The translations under genes were made by a program, and so were the position numbers. A DNA stretch of 64,000 nt from Prevotella sp. Its GTDB lineage: Bacteria; Bacteroidota; Bacteroidia; Bacteroidales; Bacteroidaceae. The DNA lies in contig JAHAZN010000052.1 in the NCBI GenBank assembly GCA_018385335.1, positions 1 to 64,000 on the forward strand, written 5' to 3'. Below, one piece after another: positions 8,947 to 18,800 of this stretch. Each line of letters begins with the position of its first letter. Position 1 is the stretch's first letter. A model generated the notes under the pieces. It was not told where the DNA came from and did no database searches. It worked only from the letters and a program-made list of their open reading frames with translations.

Positions 8947-11273
8947 AACATCTGTCATCCCTTAGTCTTGTGCTTGCCTTGGTGTTTAGTGCCTGTTCCT
9001 CCACCAGTCATCTGGAAGAAGGAGAAGTGTTATATACCGGTATCAAGGAGTTAACCTACACCAATCCTATGCTCCTCGATACCTTAGCCAAGGTGTCAGC
9101 CTCCACCCATCTTGTCGATGTGCAGGAGGAGGTAGAGGCCGCTCTTGCCTATGCGCCCAATGGAGCCATCCTCGGCAGCCCCTATTATCGCACCCCCTTC
9201 CAATTTCGTCTGTGGATCTATAACCATTATGCCAATTCCCAGTCTAAGTTCGGCACCTGGATGCGCAACTCCTTTGGCCATGAGCCTGTGCTGATGAGCA
9301 GTGTCAATCCAGAGATGCGTGCGCTCGTAGCCCGCAATATCCTTCGTTCCAACGGCTATTTCGATGCCAAGGTCGTTTCAGAGGAGCTACCCCAGAAGAA
9401 TCCCAAGAAAGCCAAGCTCCGTTATCAGCTCACTCCTGGTCTGCTCTATACCATTGATACTGTGAGCTATGTGGGCTATACCCCCTTAGCCGATAGTCTC
9501 ATCAGAGCCACCCTCCCTGGCAGTATGCTTCAGCCCCATAGTCCATTCTCTGTGGCTCATCTCGATGCCGAGCGTGTGCGTCTCAACACCCTTTTCCGCA
9601 ACAACGGCTACTATTATTATCGCTCCGGCTATCAGTCGTTTCAGGCCGATACCGTGTCCGTCCCTGGTCAGGTGTCAGTACGTCTTATTCAGAATCCAGA
9701 GATTCCTGCTGAGGCTCTCAAACAGTGGTATATGGGTAAGCGCCGTATTATCCTCCGTCGTTCTGTTACTGATGTGCCTACCGACTCTACCGTGCGTCGC
9801 AACCTCACGGTATGCTACTCGGGCAAGAAAGCACCTATCCGTGCCCGTGCCATCCTGCGCGACGTGAAGCTCCGTCGCGGACAACTCTATTCTCAGAGCG
9901 ATTATAATGAGACACTTAACAACATCAACAGTCTTGGTCTCTTCAGTCTCTCTGACATCTCGTTCACTCCTCGCGATACCTCAGCTGCCTGTGACACCCT
10001 TGATATGACCATCAGCTGCGTGTTCGACAAAGCCTATGATGCCTCTATCGAAGCCAACTTCGTTACGAAGAGTAACGACCGAATGGGACCAGGGCTCTCC
10101 CTTGGTCTCACCAAGCGCAATGCCTTCCGTGGAGGTGAGAAACTCACGTTGAAGTTGAAAGGCTCATACGAATGGCAGACGGGGCGCCGTGTGGCAGGTA
10201 ACGACAATGCCATCAACTCCTATGAGTATGGGGCAGAGGCCACTATCGAGTATCCACGCATTGAGGCACCCTTTGGTTGGGGCAGCCGTCATCGGTTCTA
10301 TCGTCCACCTTCCACCCTTTTCTCCCTCTCAGCCGACGTGCTCAACAGGGCCGACTTCTTCAAGATGCTCACCGTCACGGGAGCAGTGACCTATAAGTTT
10401 CAGACCTCTCCCAACAGCAAACACGAGCTGAGCCCCTTACTCTTAGACTATAACTACCTCCAGCACACCACGGCCCGTTTCGACTCCATCATCAGCGATA
10501 ACCCCGCCGTCTATGTCTCCATGCGCAACCAGTTTGTGCCCAAGATCAAGTACACCTATTTATATACCAGTCCTGAGGGCACGCGCAATCCTTTGAGTTG
10601 GGAGACCTCTTTCACAGAGTCCGGCAATCTCCTCTCGCTGTGTTACGTTGCAGCAGGAAAGAAGTTTAATGACAAGGAGAAAGACCTTTTCGGCAATCCC
10701 TTTGCCCAGTTCCTCAAAGTCACCTCCACCCTTCGTAAGTCGTGGAAGACGGGACTGAAGTCGCAGTTAGTCGGTAGGGTGTCGGCAGGAGTCATTTGGG
10801 CATACGGCAACTCAGAGCGTGCTCCCTATAGTGAACAGTTCTATGTCGGTGGTGCCAACAGCATCCGTGCCTTTGCCGTGCGCAGCATAGGTCCTGGCAA
10901 ATATGTTGCTCCTACCACCACCTACGCCTATCTCGACCAGACGGGTGACATCAAGTTAGAGGCCAACCTCGAATATCGTTTCAATCTCTTTGGCTCCCTC
11001 TATGGTGCCACGTTCCTCGATGCCGGCAACATCTGGCTGTTGAAGAAAGACGAGACCCGTCCCGATTCAGAGTTCAAGCCAACAACCTTCTTCAAGCAGT
11101 TGGCCACAGGAACGGGTGTCGGTCTGCGTTACGACTTGGAGTTTCTTGTCTTGCGCTTCGATCTTGGCGTAGCCCTTCATGTACCCTACGATACCGGCAA
11201 GTCGGGCTACTACAACATTCCCAAGTTCCGTGATGGTCTCGGCTTCCACTTTGCCATCGGCTATCCGTTCTGA
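8943..11273 (+). CDS. BamA/TamA family outer membrane lipoprotein (TamL-like)
   Basis: Lipobox VFSACSS, POTRA-like N-terminus, C-terminal 16-strand-like barrel with VGGANSIRAF and RYDLEFLVLRFDLGVALHVPYD. Confidence 0.88.
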   Translation: MKHLSSLSLVLALVFSACSSTSHLEEGEVLYTGIKELTYTNPMLLDTLAKVSASTHLVDVQEEVEAALAYAPNGAILGSPYYRTPFQFRLWIYNHYANSQSKFGTWMRNSFGHEPVLMSSVNPEMRALVARNILRSNGYFDAKVVSEELPQKNPKKAKLRYQLTPGLLYTIDTVSYVGYTPLADSLIRATLPGSMLQPHSPFSVAHLDAERVRLNTLFRNNGYYYYRSGYQSFQADTVSVPGQVSVRLIQNPEIPAEALKQWYMGKRRIILRRSVTDVPTDSTVRRNLTVCYSGKKAPIRARAILRDVKLRRGQLYSQSDYNETLNNINSLGLFSLSDISFTPRDTSAACDTLDMTISCVFDKAYDASIEANFVTKSNDRMGPGLSLGLTKRNAFRGGEKLTLKLKGSYEWQTGRRVAGNDNAINSYEYGAEATIEYPRIEAPFGWGSRHRFYRPPSTLFSLSADVLNRADFFKMLTVTGAVTYKFQTSPNSKHELSPLLLDYNYLQHTTARFDSIISDNPAVYVSMRNQFVPKIKYTYLYTSPEGTRNPLSWETSFTESGNLLSLCYVAAGKKFNDKEKDLFGNPFAQFLKVTSTLRKSWKTGLKSQLVGRVSAGVIWAYGNSERAPYSEQFYVGGANSIRAFAVRSIGPGKYVAPTTTYAYLDQTGDIKLEANLEYRFNLFGSLYGATFLDAGNIWLLKKDETRPDSEFKPTTFFKQLATGTGVGLRYDLEFLVLRFDLGVALHVPYDTGKSGYYNIPKFRDGLGFHFAIGYPF

Positions 11274-11488
11274 TACTTGTTGAAGATAATGTATTGACGA
11301 GATGAAAGCATTGGTCGTGGCTCTAATGAGCCTTTTCCTGTTGATAGTAAAGCCCTTCCACCTCTTCAATACTCAGGTGGGTGATAGCGCAAATTTGTCA
11401 GACAGTCATGTCTTTCTCGCACTTTAGTGCCGGGTACTCCGGTGGATGATAGCTGAAATCTTTTTCTCAGACTAAATTCTATGATATT

Positions 11489-11521
11489 TTTGTGCAGTCT
11501 CAGAAATATTCGTTACTTTTG
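11489..11521 (+). promoter_or_regulatory. Bacteroidota promoter for nucleotidyltransferase gene
   Basis: TTTG-N21-TACTTTTG. Confidence 0.65.
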
Positions 11522-11591
11522 CAGGTGTTAACGTCGGTTGAAAAACAAAGATGGAACATAACTTTACTCTAACTAAAAATAAACAACGAAC

Positions 11592-12503
11592 ATGAAACCA
11601 ACTTTATTGCTCCTTGCCGCCGGAATGGGTAGCCGTTACGGTGGACTGAAACAACTCGATGGGCTGGGACCTAATGGTGAAACCATTATGGACTACTCCA
11701 TTTATGATGCTATCAAAGCAGGATTTGGAAAGATAGTATTTGTCATCCGCAAGGATTTTGAACAGGATTTCCGTGAGAAGATTCTGAGCAAATATGAGGG
11801 ACATGTCCCCGCAGAGCTCTGTTTCCAGAGCCTTGATGCGCTCCCTGAAGGTTTCAGCTGCCCTGCTGACCGCGTAAAACCATGGGGCACCAATCACGCT
11901 GTGCTGATGGCAAAAGATGTGATAAAAGAGCCTTTCTGTGTGATCAACTGTGATGACTTCTACAATCGTGATGCCTTTATGGTGATAGGAAAGTTTCTTT
12001 CAGAGTTGCCCGAGGGCAGCAAGAACACCTACGCCATGGTAGGTTTCCGCGTGGGCAATACCCTCTCAGAGAACGGAACGGTGGCACGAGGCATCTGTTC
12101 TAAGGATGCTGCCGGCAACCTCACCACCGTTGTTGAACGTACCGAGATTATGCGTGTCGATGGTCCTGTATGCTATAAGGATGAGCAGGGCGCATGGGTA
12201 GCTGTAGAAGACAATACCCCTGTGTCGATGAATATGTGGGGTTTCACACCCGACTATTTCACCCATAGCGAAGAATATTTTAAGGAGTTCCTTGCTGACG
12301 AGAAGAACATGAGCAACCTCAAGGCAGAGTTCTTCATCCCCTTGATGGTGAATAAACTCATTAATGAGGGAACAGCCTCGGTGAAGGTGCTCGACACCAC
12401 AAGCAAATGGTTTGGTGTGACCTATGCTGCCGACCGTGAAGATACGGTGGCTCGCATACAGCAGCTCATCGATGAGGGTGTTTATCCAGGAAAACTCTTC
12501 TGA
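11592..12503 (+). CDS. Sugar-phosphate nucleotidyltransferase family protein
   Basis: LLLAAGMGSRYGGLKQLDGLGPNGETIMDYSIYDAIKAGF nucleotide-binding N-terminus. Confidence 0.88.
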   Translation: MKPTLLLLAAGMGSRYGGLKQLDGLGPNGETIMDYSIYDAIKAGFGKIVFVIRKDFEQDFREKILSKYEGHVPAELCFQSLDALPEGFSCPADRVKPWGTNHAVLMAKDVIKEPFCVINCDDFYNRDAFMVIGKFLSELPEGSKNTYAMVGFRVGNTLSENGTVARGICSKDAAGNLTTVVERTEIMRVDGPVCYKDEQGAWVAVEDNTPVSMNMWGFTPDYFTHSEEYFKEFLADEKNMSNLKAEFFIPLMVNKLINEGTASVKVLDTTSKWFGVTYAADREDTVARIQQLIDEGVYPGKLF

Positions 12504-12538
12504 TGACAGGCAGCCCGACGGCTGAAGAAAATAAAAAA

Positions 12539-12579
12539 AAGAAAAGACCAAGAGTGTCTCCCGACAGTCTTGGTCTTTG
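12539..12579 (+). terminator. Intrinsic terminator
   Basis: AAGACCAAGA...TCTTGGTCTT hairpin then TTGTTTT. Confidence 0.75.
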
Positions 12580-12699
12580 TTTTCTAACTAACTTATTATC
12601 AACTATTCATTACTCATTCTGAATCTTTTTGTGTATTTATTTCTGATGCAAAGGTAAGGATAATACTAAATGATTATTAAAAATTTACCAACAAAAGCA

Positions 12700-12715
12700 A
12701 CGTAAACGTTTGCGG
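12700..12715. promoter_or_regulatory. LacI/PurR-family type operator upstream of lacI-like gene
   Basis: ACGTAAACGTTTGCGG, near palindrome with central CG; 14/16 identical to the PurR-type box ACGCAAACGTTTGCGT. Confidence 0.6.
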
Positions 12716-12770
12716 CATTGAATTAAAATGAGTAACTTTATCGGCCCAAACTACTAATAAATCATAGGCT

Positions 12771-13784
12771 ATGGCAGTAAACAAACGTCGCATATCGTTG
12801 AAAGATCTTGCGCGCGAATTGGGAGTGAGCATTGCTACTGTGAGTCGCGCGTTGAGGAATAGTCCGGAGATAGGCACGGAGATGCAGCAGCGAGTGAAAG
12901 AATTGGCCCGCCAACTCAACTATCGTCCTAATCCTTTTGCTCAGAGTCTTCGTAAGGAGGCTCCGCGCATCATTGGCGTGGTAGTGCCCAATCTGGTGAC
13001 ACATTACTATGCCTCTGTGCTCGATGGAATAGAGGAGGAGGCTGCTGAGGAAGGCTATTCGGTTATCAGTGCCAATAGTCATGAGGATGTAGAGGCGGAG
13101 ACAAGGGCCATAGATAACTTCATCGGGATGCATGTCGAGGGTATTGTAGCCTGTCTCGCACAGACCACCACCGACTATGCACATTTTGAGGAACTGTCGG
13201 AGATGGGTATCCCACTCGTCTTCTTCGGTCGTACCTGTCTCGCCGAGAAGTTCTCCTCAGTGAAAGCAAATGGTGATGAGGCTGCCCAGTTAGCCACCGA
13301 ACACCTTATCTCTACTGGTTGCCGGCGCATAGCTTTTGTCGGTGGTCCCAATCACCTTGATATGGTGAGGCGGAGGAAACACGGTTATCTTGAAGCATTG
13401 AGAGAAGCGCGCATCCCCATCGACCGCAACCTGGTGGCATGTGGGTCTATTGACTATAAGTTGGCGATGGAGCGAACCAAGGAGATGCTTCTGCAACCGG
13501 AACGTCCAGATGCTATCCTTGCTTTCAACGACATTATCACCTTTGCTGCGCTCACAGCGATCCGCACAGTAGGACTGCGTGTGCCCGAGGATGTATCGCT
13601 CATTGGTTTCACCGACGATGCCCATGTGCAGTATGTCACGCCTCGCCTCACAGCCATTGAAGACCAGTCGAAGCTGATGGGACGTACTGCCTGTCGCCTG
13701 CTCCTCGACAATATCTCTGGCAATCACAAGATCTGCCATAAGATAGTGCCTCAGAAACTCGTTATCAGAGAGAGTACGAGGTAG
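12771..13784 (+). CDS. LacI family transcriptional regulator
   Basis: ISLKDLARELGVSIATVSRALRNSPEIG HTH and periplasmic-binding-like ligand domain. Confidence 0.94.
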   Translation: MAVNKRRISLKDLARELGVSIATVSRALRNSPEIGTEMQQRVKELARQLNYRPNPFAQSLRKEAPRIIGVVVPNLVTHYYASVLDGIEEEAAEEGYSVISANSHEDVEAETRAIDNFIGMHVEGIVACLAQTTTDYAHFEELSEMGIPLVFFGRTCLAEKFSSVKANGDEAAQLATEHLISTGCRRIAFVGGPNHLDMVRRRKHGYLEALREARIPIDRNLVACGSIDYKLAMERTKEMLLQPERPDAILAFNDIITFAALTAIRTVGLRVPEDVSLIGFTDDAHVQYVTPRLTAIEDQSKLMGRTACRLLLDNISGNHKICHKIVPQKLVIRESTR

Positions 13785-15012
13785 AGATGCGTCGGTTGGG
13801 ATTCTCTTTGGCTCCCAGTTCTATCAGCTCACGCCCTTTCTTCACCACGCTCTGTGCTCCCGACGACAGTTTGTTGTCGGCATGGTCGTATTGTTTTTTC
13901 ACCTTCTCGATGGCTTCACCCAGGTCATTATAACGTTTGATGAAGTCGCCGAGACGGTCGAGGAGCTGTTCAGCCAATCCAAACACTTTTTCCTGATTCT
14001 CCGTCTGCTGATGCTGGACCCATGCGATATGGATGATGTGCAGGATGCCCATAAGGTTCTGCTCTCCCGTGATAAACACCTTACGGGCGAAGGCATCACG
14101 CCACAGTGTTGGGTCGGCAGCCAAAGCCAACTGGAGCGACGACTCGAACGGTACGAACATGATGACAAAATCTACCGACTCGCGCGGTGCCTTGATATAT
14201 TTACTATAGTCTTTACGTGCCAGTTCGTTGACGTGTGCCCTCACGCTCCGCAGATGTTCCTGGAGATAGCGTTCCTTCTCCTCGGGTGTCTCCGCATTGA
14301 CATATTTCTCATAGGCCACCAGCGACACCTTGGCATCGATGATGGCATCCTGTGCCTGCGGATAATGAAGGATGACGTCGGGCTGCATCTCCCTACCCGT
14401 ATCATCGTTCTTGATAGGTCGCCCCTGCTCGTCGCGCAGTCGTGCCTGCACCTCATAGTGAATACCTTCGGTGAGTCCCTGTGAGCTGAGCAAGTCTCCG
14501 AGGATGATTTCCCCCATGTTGCCTGCCACTTTATTATCGCGTCGCAGCGCGTTGGTCAGTGATTCTGCTTTCTCGCCAATCTTCTGGTTACTCTCAACCA
14601 GCATCCTTATCTGCTCTTTGAACGAGGCAGAGTGGGAGGCAGCATCCTTCATGCTCTCGTTGATGGCCTTGCGCACCTCACCGATAGCCTCCTTGATGGG
14701 TTGAGTGAGGTGACTCATCTCCTCATCGTTCTCCTTCTTCAGTTTGTTGGCATGCTGTTCCAGCAGCTGTTGTGCGATGTTGGCCATCTGAGCCTTCGAG
14801 GCTTCTATCTGTTCGTTGAAGCGCCGTTCCTGTAGCTTAGCCTGTTCAGCGGCATGCTCTTTGAGCAGAGTTATCTCATGTGCTGCTGAGGCAGCATCTA
14901 TGGAGAGCTGTTTATTGAGCTGTTCGGTGCGACTGATTCTTTTCTGCATCAGATAGGCGGTGATGATGATGCCGCTGAGGGCACCGAGGACAAAGAAAAT
15001 GAGTGTGTTCAT
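13765..15012 (-). CDS. rmuC: DNA recombination protein RmuC
   Basis: N-terminal TM, coiled coil, then GEIILGDLLSSQGL, QPDVILHYPQAQDAIIDAKVSLVAYEKYVNA. Confidence 0.93.
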   Translation of the reverse strand: MNTLIFFVLGALSGIIITAYLMQKRISRTEQLNKQLSIDAASAAHEITLLKEHAAEQAKLQERRFNEQIEASKAQMANIAQQLLEQHANKLKKENDEEMSHLTQPIKEAIGEVRKAINESMKDAASHSASFKEQIRMLVESNQKIGEKAESLTNALRRDNKVAGNMGEIILGDLLSSQGLTEGIHYEVQARLRDEQGRPIKNDDTGREMQPDVILHYPQAQDAIIDAKVSLVAYEKYVNAETPEEKERYLQEHLRSVRAHVNELARKDYSKYIKAPRESVDFVIMFVPFESSLQLALAADPTLWRDAFARKVFITGEQNLMGILHIIHIAWVQHQQTENQEKVFGLAEQLLDRLGDFIKRYNDLGEAIEKVKKQYDHADNKLSSGAQSVVKKGRELIELGAKENPNRRISTSYSL

Positions 15013-15578
15013 TGTTGTTGGGTTGCTATGGTGCAGACATATCCTGCCCGCTGATTGATGATGGTTTGAAAGCAGATGTCGCGATAAGTGGTCAGCACGT
15101 CGGGGAGCGGCATACGCAGTCCTTCGCCCGTGAGTTTAAGCACGCTCTCCTTCATCGTCCATAGTCGGATGAAGCTGAGGGCAGGATGAGCCGCCTGTTC
15201 CACTTCTTCCAGCTCGTCACTACTTAGTACATGGCGGGCGAGTGTGGGGTTATAGGGGCGGATAGTCTCGATATCTACACCCACAGGATGTTGCGCTATG
15301 GCACAGGCTACAGCCTTACGGCTGTGGCTCATGCTGAAATGTAGGTGAGGGTGGTCTGCCAGGTAGGGTTTGCCTCCCTGGTGATAGGCGAACACAGGAG
15401 CCTCGGCGATATGATACTCGTCGCGCAGTCCTTCCTGCAGCAGGAGGTAGGCACCTAAACTCTGCCGGCGGACTGCCTCGTTGCTGATAGCCATCACTGT
15501 CTGTCGGCGCTGCTCAGAGATGAGCTTCATGCTCTCTTCGATAGAGAGATCTTCTATGTGGTCGTTGATATAAATCAT
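15009..15578 (-). CDS. 4'-phosphopantetheinyl transferase superfamily protein
   Basis: HFSMSHSRKAVACAIAQHPVGVDIETI and FIRLWTMKESVLKLTGEGL; start taken at MIYINDHIEDL. Confidence 0.88.
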   Translation of the reverse strand: MIYINDHIEDLSIEESMKLISEQRRQTVMAISNEAVRRQSLGAYLLLQEGLRDEYHIAEAPVFAYHQGGKPYLADHPHLHFSMSHSRKAVACAIAQHPVGVDIETIRPYNPTLARHVLSSDELEEVEQAAHPALSFIRLWTMKESVLKLTGEGLRMPLPDVLTTYRDICFQTIINQRAGYVCTIATQQQ

Positions 15579-17011
15579 GAGCGAGGAGATTCTTTCCAGT
15601 TGACGAGAAAAAGTTGACTTGTGGCTCGGGTGAAGGCGGTATAGAGCCAGTGGATATAGTCGTTGTTGAGCATATCGTCGGTGAGATAGCCCTGGTCGAT
15701 ATAGATATGCTCCCATTGTCCACCCTGTGCCTTGTGACAGGTGACGGCATAGCCAAACTTCACCTGCAGCGCATTATAGTGGATATCCTGCTTGAGTTTG
15801 TCCATGCGTTCCTTCTTGTGTGGAATGTCGGCATAGTCGGCCATCACCTCCTCGTAGAGGTGTTGCTGTTGCTCATGGGTGAGTGCCGGTGCTTCGGTGG
15901 TGAGTGAGTCGAGGACGACGGTGGCAGTGAGCTCCTGGTCGTCGTAGTCGGGGAATCTCAGGGTGAGATCGACAAAGGTGAAGCCATAGAGCTGGCGCTC
16001 ATGTCTCACCCGTCGCACGAGTGCTCTGTCGCCGTTGGCGATGAAGGAGAGTTTGTTCTCTCCCTCCTTACCCAAGCCCAGGGATGCCGCCCAGTGGTAG
16101 TTGTTCTTCACCACCATCAGCAGGTCGCCCGATGAGATGCGCTCCTCCCTGTCGAGCAGTCGGGCTCTGATGCCCTGGTTATAGATATTGGCTCGTTTGT
16201 TGCTGCGTGTCACCACCATGGTCTCGTCGATGCCTACAGCCGCATAGCTTGAGGCGAGCGACTCGATGAGGTCGTTGCCGCTGACGAGATGGATATCGGC
16301 AAATCCCTTGAGATGGAGCGGTGGCAGTCCAGACAGGTTGTCGCTGCTGATGAGTTGGCGGATGAGCGTGGCATTGAAGAGGATGCCCGACAGTTGGCTC
16401 TGTCGCACAACGGTGAGGAGGTCAGCCTCATACACCTCTGCCCCATAGCTCGCTATCACGTCGGTCTGTAGGGCAGGACTCTCTTCTTCGCCCACGGGAG
16501 GGAGCTGAGCGCTGTCGCCCACGAGCAGCAGGGAGCAGTTGCGTCCCTGAAACACATATTGCATCAGGTCGTCTAACAGTCTGCCACTGCCGAAATTGCT
16601 GTCGCTGAAGCCGCTATTGGCTATCATCGAACACTCGTCAACGATGAAGAGCGTGTCCTGGCTCCTGTTGTCAGACAAGGTAAAGGCAGAGAAGGTGCCT
16701 GCCACCTTCTGTCGGTAGATACGTCGGTGGATGGTGAATGCCGTATGCCCCGAGAAGAGCGACATCACCTTGGCAGCCCTTCCCGTCGGTGCCATCAGCA
16801 CCTGAGTCTGTCGAAGCATGGTCAATGCCCTTACGATGGCCCCCACGAGCGTGGTCTTTCCCGTACCGGCACATCCGCGGAGAATCATCGCCTTCATCTG
16901 TTGGTTGCTACATAGAAAGGCAGTGAAGGTGTCGATGGCTGTAAGCTGTTCTTCGGTGGGTTGATGAGGAAAAGCCTGAAGGATGCGGTGATGGAGCTGG
17001 TAGGGCGTCAT
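15575..17011 (-). CDS. ATP-dependent RecD-like DNA helicase (AAA, UvrD-like C-terminus)
   Basis: Walker A LRGCAGTGKTTLVGA, DECSM, C-terminal GYAVTCHKAQGGQWEHIYID...YTAFTRATSQL. Confidence 0.92.
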   Translation of the reverse strand: MTPYQLHHRILQAFPHQPTEEQLTAIDTFTAFLCSNQQMKAMILRGCAGTGKTTLVGAIVRALTMLRQTQVLMAPTGRAAKVMSLFSGHTAFTIHRRIYRQKVAGTFSAFTLSDNRSQDTLFIVDECSMIANSGFSDSNFGSGRLLDDLMQYVFQGRNCSLLLVGDSAQLPPVGEEESPALQTDVIASYGAEVYEADLLTVVRQSQLSGILFNATLIRQLISSDNLSGLPPLHLKGFADIHLVSGNDLIESLASSYAAVGIDETMVVTRSNKRANIYNQGIRARLLDREERISSGDLLMVVKNNYHWAASLGLGKEGENKLSFIANGDRALVRRVRHERQLYGFTFVDLTLRFPDYDDQELTATVVLDSLTTEAPALTHEQQQHLYEEVMADYADIPHKKERMDKLKQDIHYNALQVKFGYAVTCHKAQGGQWEHIYIDQGYLTDDMLNNDYIHWLYTAFTRATSQLFLVNWKESPRS

Positions 17012-17031
17012 TGAGGGGTGTGAAGATACGA

Positions 17032-17580
17032 CTATTGAGGTGAGGGTGCTCCCTTGAAGATAGAGAAGTTAACACTTCCATACGACCGATGCTCCACAAA
17101 GAGTGGATGCTTGCTGAAATCGTTGGTCTTGCCATGCTCAAAGACGAGGATGCCCTCGGGTTTCAGCAGCGGTTTGTTGAGAATGAGGTCGGGTAGGGTA
17201 GGGAGCTCTTTCAGCGCATAGGGTGGGTCGGCAAAGACAAAGTCGAAGCGCATCCTGCAACTCTTGATGAAGCGAAAGACATCACCGCGGAGCGGCGTAC
17301 AACGGTCGGTGCCCAATTTCTTCAGACACTCCGTGATGAATCGGTGATGGTCGCGGTCCATCTCCACACTGTACACCTCGCTGCAACCTCGTGACAGCAG
17401 TTCAAAAGAGATACTTCCCGTGCCAGAGAAAAGGTCGAGAGCCTGTGCACCCTCAAAATCGATATAGCCTCCCAGTACGTTGAAGATATTCTCCTTGGCA
17501 AAGTCTGTCGTGGGACGAGCTTTGAATGAGCGGGGAATCTCAAAATGTCTTCCCTTATATTGTCCTGTAATGATACGCAT
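17032..17580 (-). CDS. rsmD: 16S rRNA (guanine(966)-N(2))-methyltransferase RsmD
   Basis: MRIITGQYKGR, ALDLFSGTGSISFELLSRG, FVFADPPYA. Confidence 0.93.
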   Translation of the reverse strand: MRIITGQYKGRHFEIPRSFKARPTTDFAKENIFNVLGGYIDFEGAQALDLFSGTGSISFELLSRGCSEVYSVEMDRDHHRFITECLKKLGTDRCTPLRGDVFRFIKSCRMRFDFVFADPPYALKELPTLPDLILNKPLLKPEGILVFEHGKTNDFSKHPLFVEHRSYGSVNFSIFKGAPSPQ

Positions 17581-17585
17581 AGTCT

Positions 17586-18428
17586 CTATCTTCCCTTAAT
17601 AAAATAGGTCATCATGTCAAAAGGCAATCCCTCTACCTGTGTTGCCGGTGCCCTGTTGAACTCTCCCGATGGGTTGATGACATAAACCTTCTGCAGATAA
17701 CGTCGCAGTTCGCTCACCATCCATTCGCGCTCAGGCACCTCTCCCATGAGATGCAGTTCGTCGAGTTCCGTCTTCAGTGCCAGCTGTTGCCACACATTGA
17801 GAATAAAATAGATAGCATCGTTGCAGCAGGCATGGAGGCTCCCACTGTGAGTGAGAGAGAAGGCGTTGGCAAACTTAAACCTGTTCTGAGAGAAACAGAA
17901 GATGTCAACCTTATCATCATGAAAATAAGCATAGAGCTTGTTGAATATGGTGGCGAAGTTACGCTGATAAAGGTAACGCCATACGGGGCAGAGCACATTC
18001 ATAAACTGTGCCGAGGGATAGCGGTCGGTGATCACAGTATATAGGTCTTTGTTGATCATGTATGCCGCCACCGTCTTCAGGTCGGGGATGATGGTGTGCA
18101 ACACCCTGCCCCCTTCAGTGTCGGGGAAGGTATAGCGATAGTGGAGCGCCACCTCATCCTCAGAGAAGAGTGAGATGGGTTCGAGGAGCACATCGCTGTC
18201 AACCATCACCATCACGCGCTGATAGTCAGCTGTTGTGAGTTCAGAGGTCTTGAAGGCTTCGCGCAGATTAGCAGCCACCGATATGCCACTCTTCAGCTGA
18301 TAGGGCTCATGGGTAATCAGCATCTTCCCTTCGTCAAAGGTGAGGGAAGAGAACGATAGCGAATGGGCGCTCGTACGGATGGTCAGACGTGATGAGGCTG
18401 ACGGCTTGACGGATACTGTTGTTGACAT
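17586..18428 (-). CDS. DUF3822 family protein
   Basis: Position adjacent to rsmD and sequence character; start taken at MSTTVSVKPSASSRL instead of ORF start 18587. Confidence 0.75.
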   Translation of the reverse strand: MSTTVSVKPSASSRLTIRTSAHSLSFSSLTFDEGKMLITHEPYQLKSGISVAANLREAFKTSELTTADYQRVMVMVDSDVLLEPISLFSEDEVALHYRYTFPDTEGGRVLHTIIPDLKTVAAYMINKDLYTVITDRYPSAQFMNVLCPVWRYLYQRNFATIFNKLYAYFHDDKVDIFCFSQNRFKFANAFSLTHSGSLHACCNDAIYFILNVWQQLALKTELDELHLMGEVPEREWMVSELRRYLQKVYVINPSGEFNRAPATQVEGLPFDMMTYFIKGR

Positions 18429-18602
18429 GATATGTGATATAATTTCCTGCAAAATTAGTGTTTCTTGCAGAATATTCCAAATAATCTGGTGAAAAGGTGG
18501 ATAACCACCCATGTTCACCTCCTCTCGTCCCCTTGACAGGTGAGGAATAGCCACCGATACCCCTACTTTTTGCTGATGAGCATGCAAAAATGAGCATTAT
18601 TT

Positions 18603-18632
18603 TTTGATTTTCCCAAAAAATGACTAATTTTG
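18603..18632 (+). promoter_or_regulatory. Candidate corA promoter
   Basis: TTTG-N18-TAATTTTG (spacing slightly short of the 19-21 norm). Confidence 0.45.
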
Positions 18633-18696
18633 CACGCTGATAGCGGGCTGCTCCCCTGCTGGAGGGTCCCAAGATGTTTCATCAATTTAATTCACT

Positions 18697-18738
18697 ATGG
18701 ACGATTATCACGCGGAGAACTATTACGAGTTGGCGTGA
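18697..18738 (+). CDS. Putative corA leader peptide uORF MDDYHAENYYELA
   Basis: ATG GAC GAT TAT CAC GCG GAG AAC TAT TAC GAG TTG GCG TGA upstream of corA; 4 of 13 residues acidic; an overlapping 33-codon uORF lies at 18674..18775. Confidence 0.4.
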   Translation: MDDYHAENYYELA

Positions 18739-18797
18739 GGATGGCATAGAAGACCAATCCTCGTGCCTGGAATAATTATTTTCAAAACAGGATTGGT
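18732..18797 (+). promoter_or_regulatory. Candidate attenuator-like RNA leader of corA
   Basis: Two mutually exclusive stems: 18732-18742/18757-18767 (11 bp incl. 2 GU) and 18753-18761/18789-18797 (9 bp perfect, ends 3 nt before corA ATG). Confidence 0.5.
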
Positions 18798-18800
18798 ACA

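Noticed and set aside
13882-14484. 200-aa plus-strand ORF inside rmuC
   Set aside because: Antisense to well-conserved RmuC motifs
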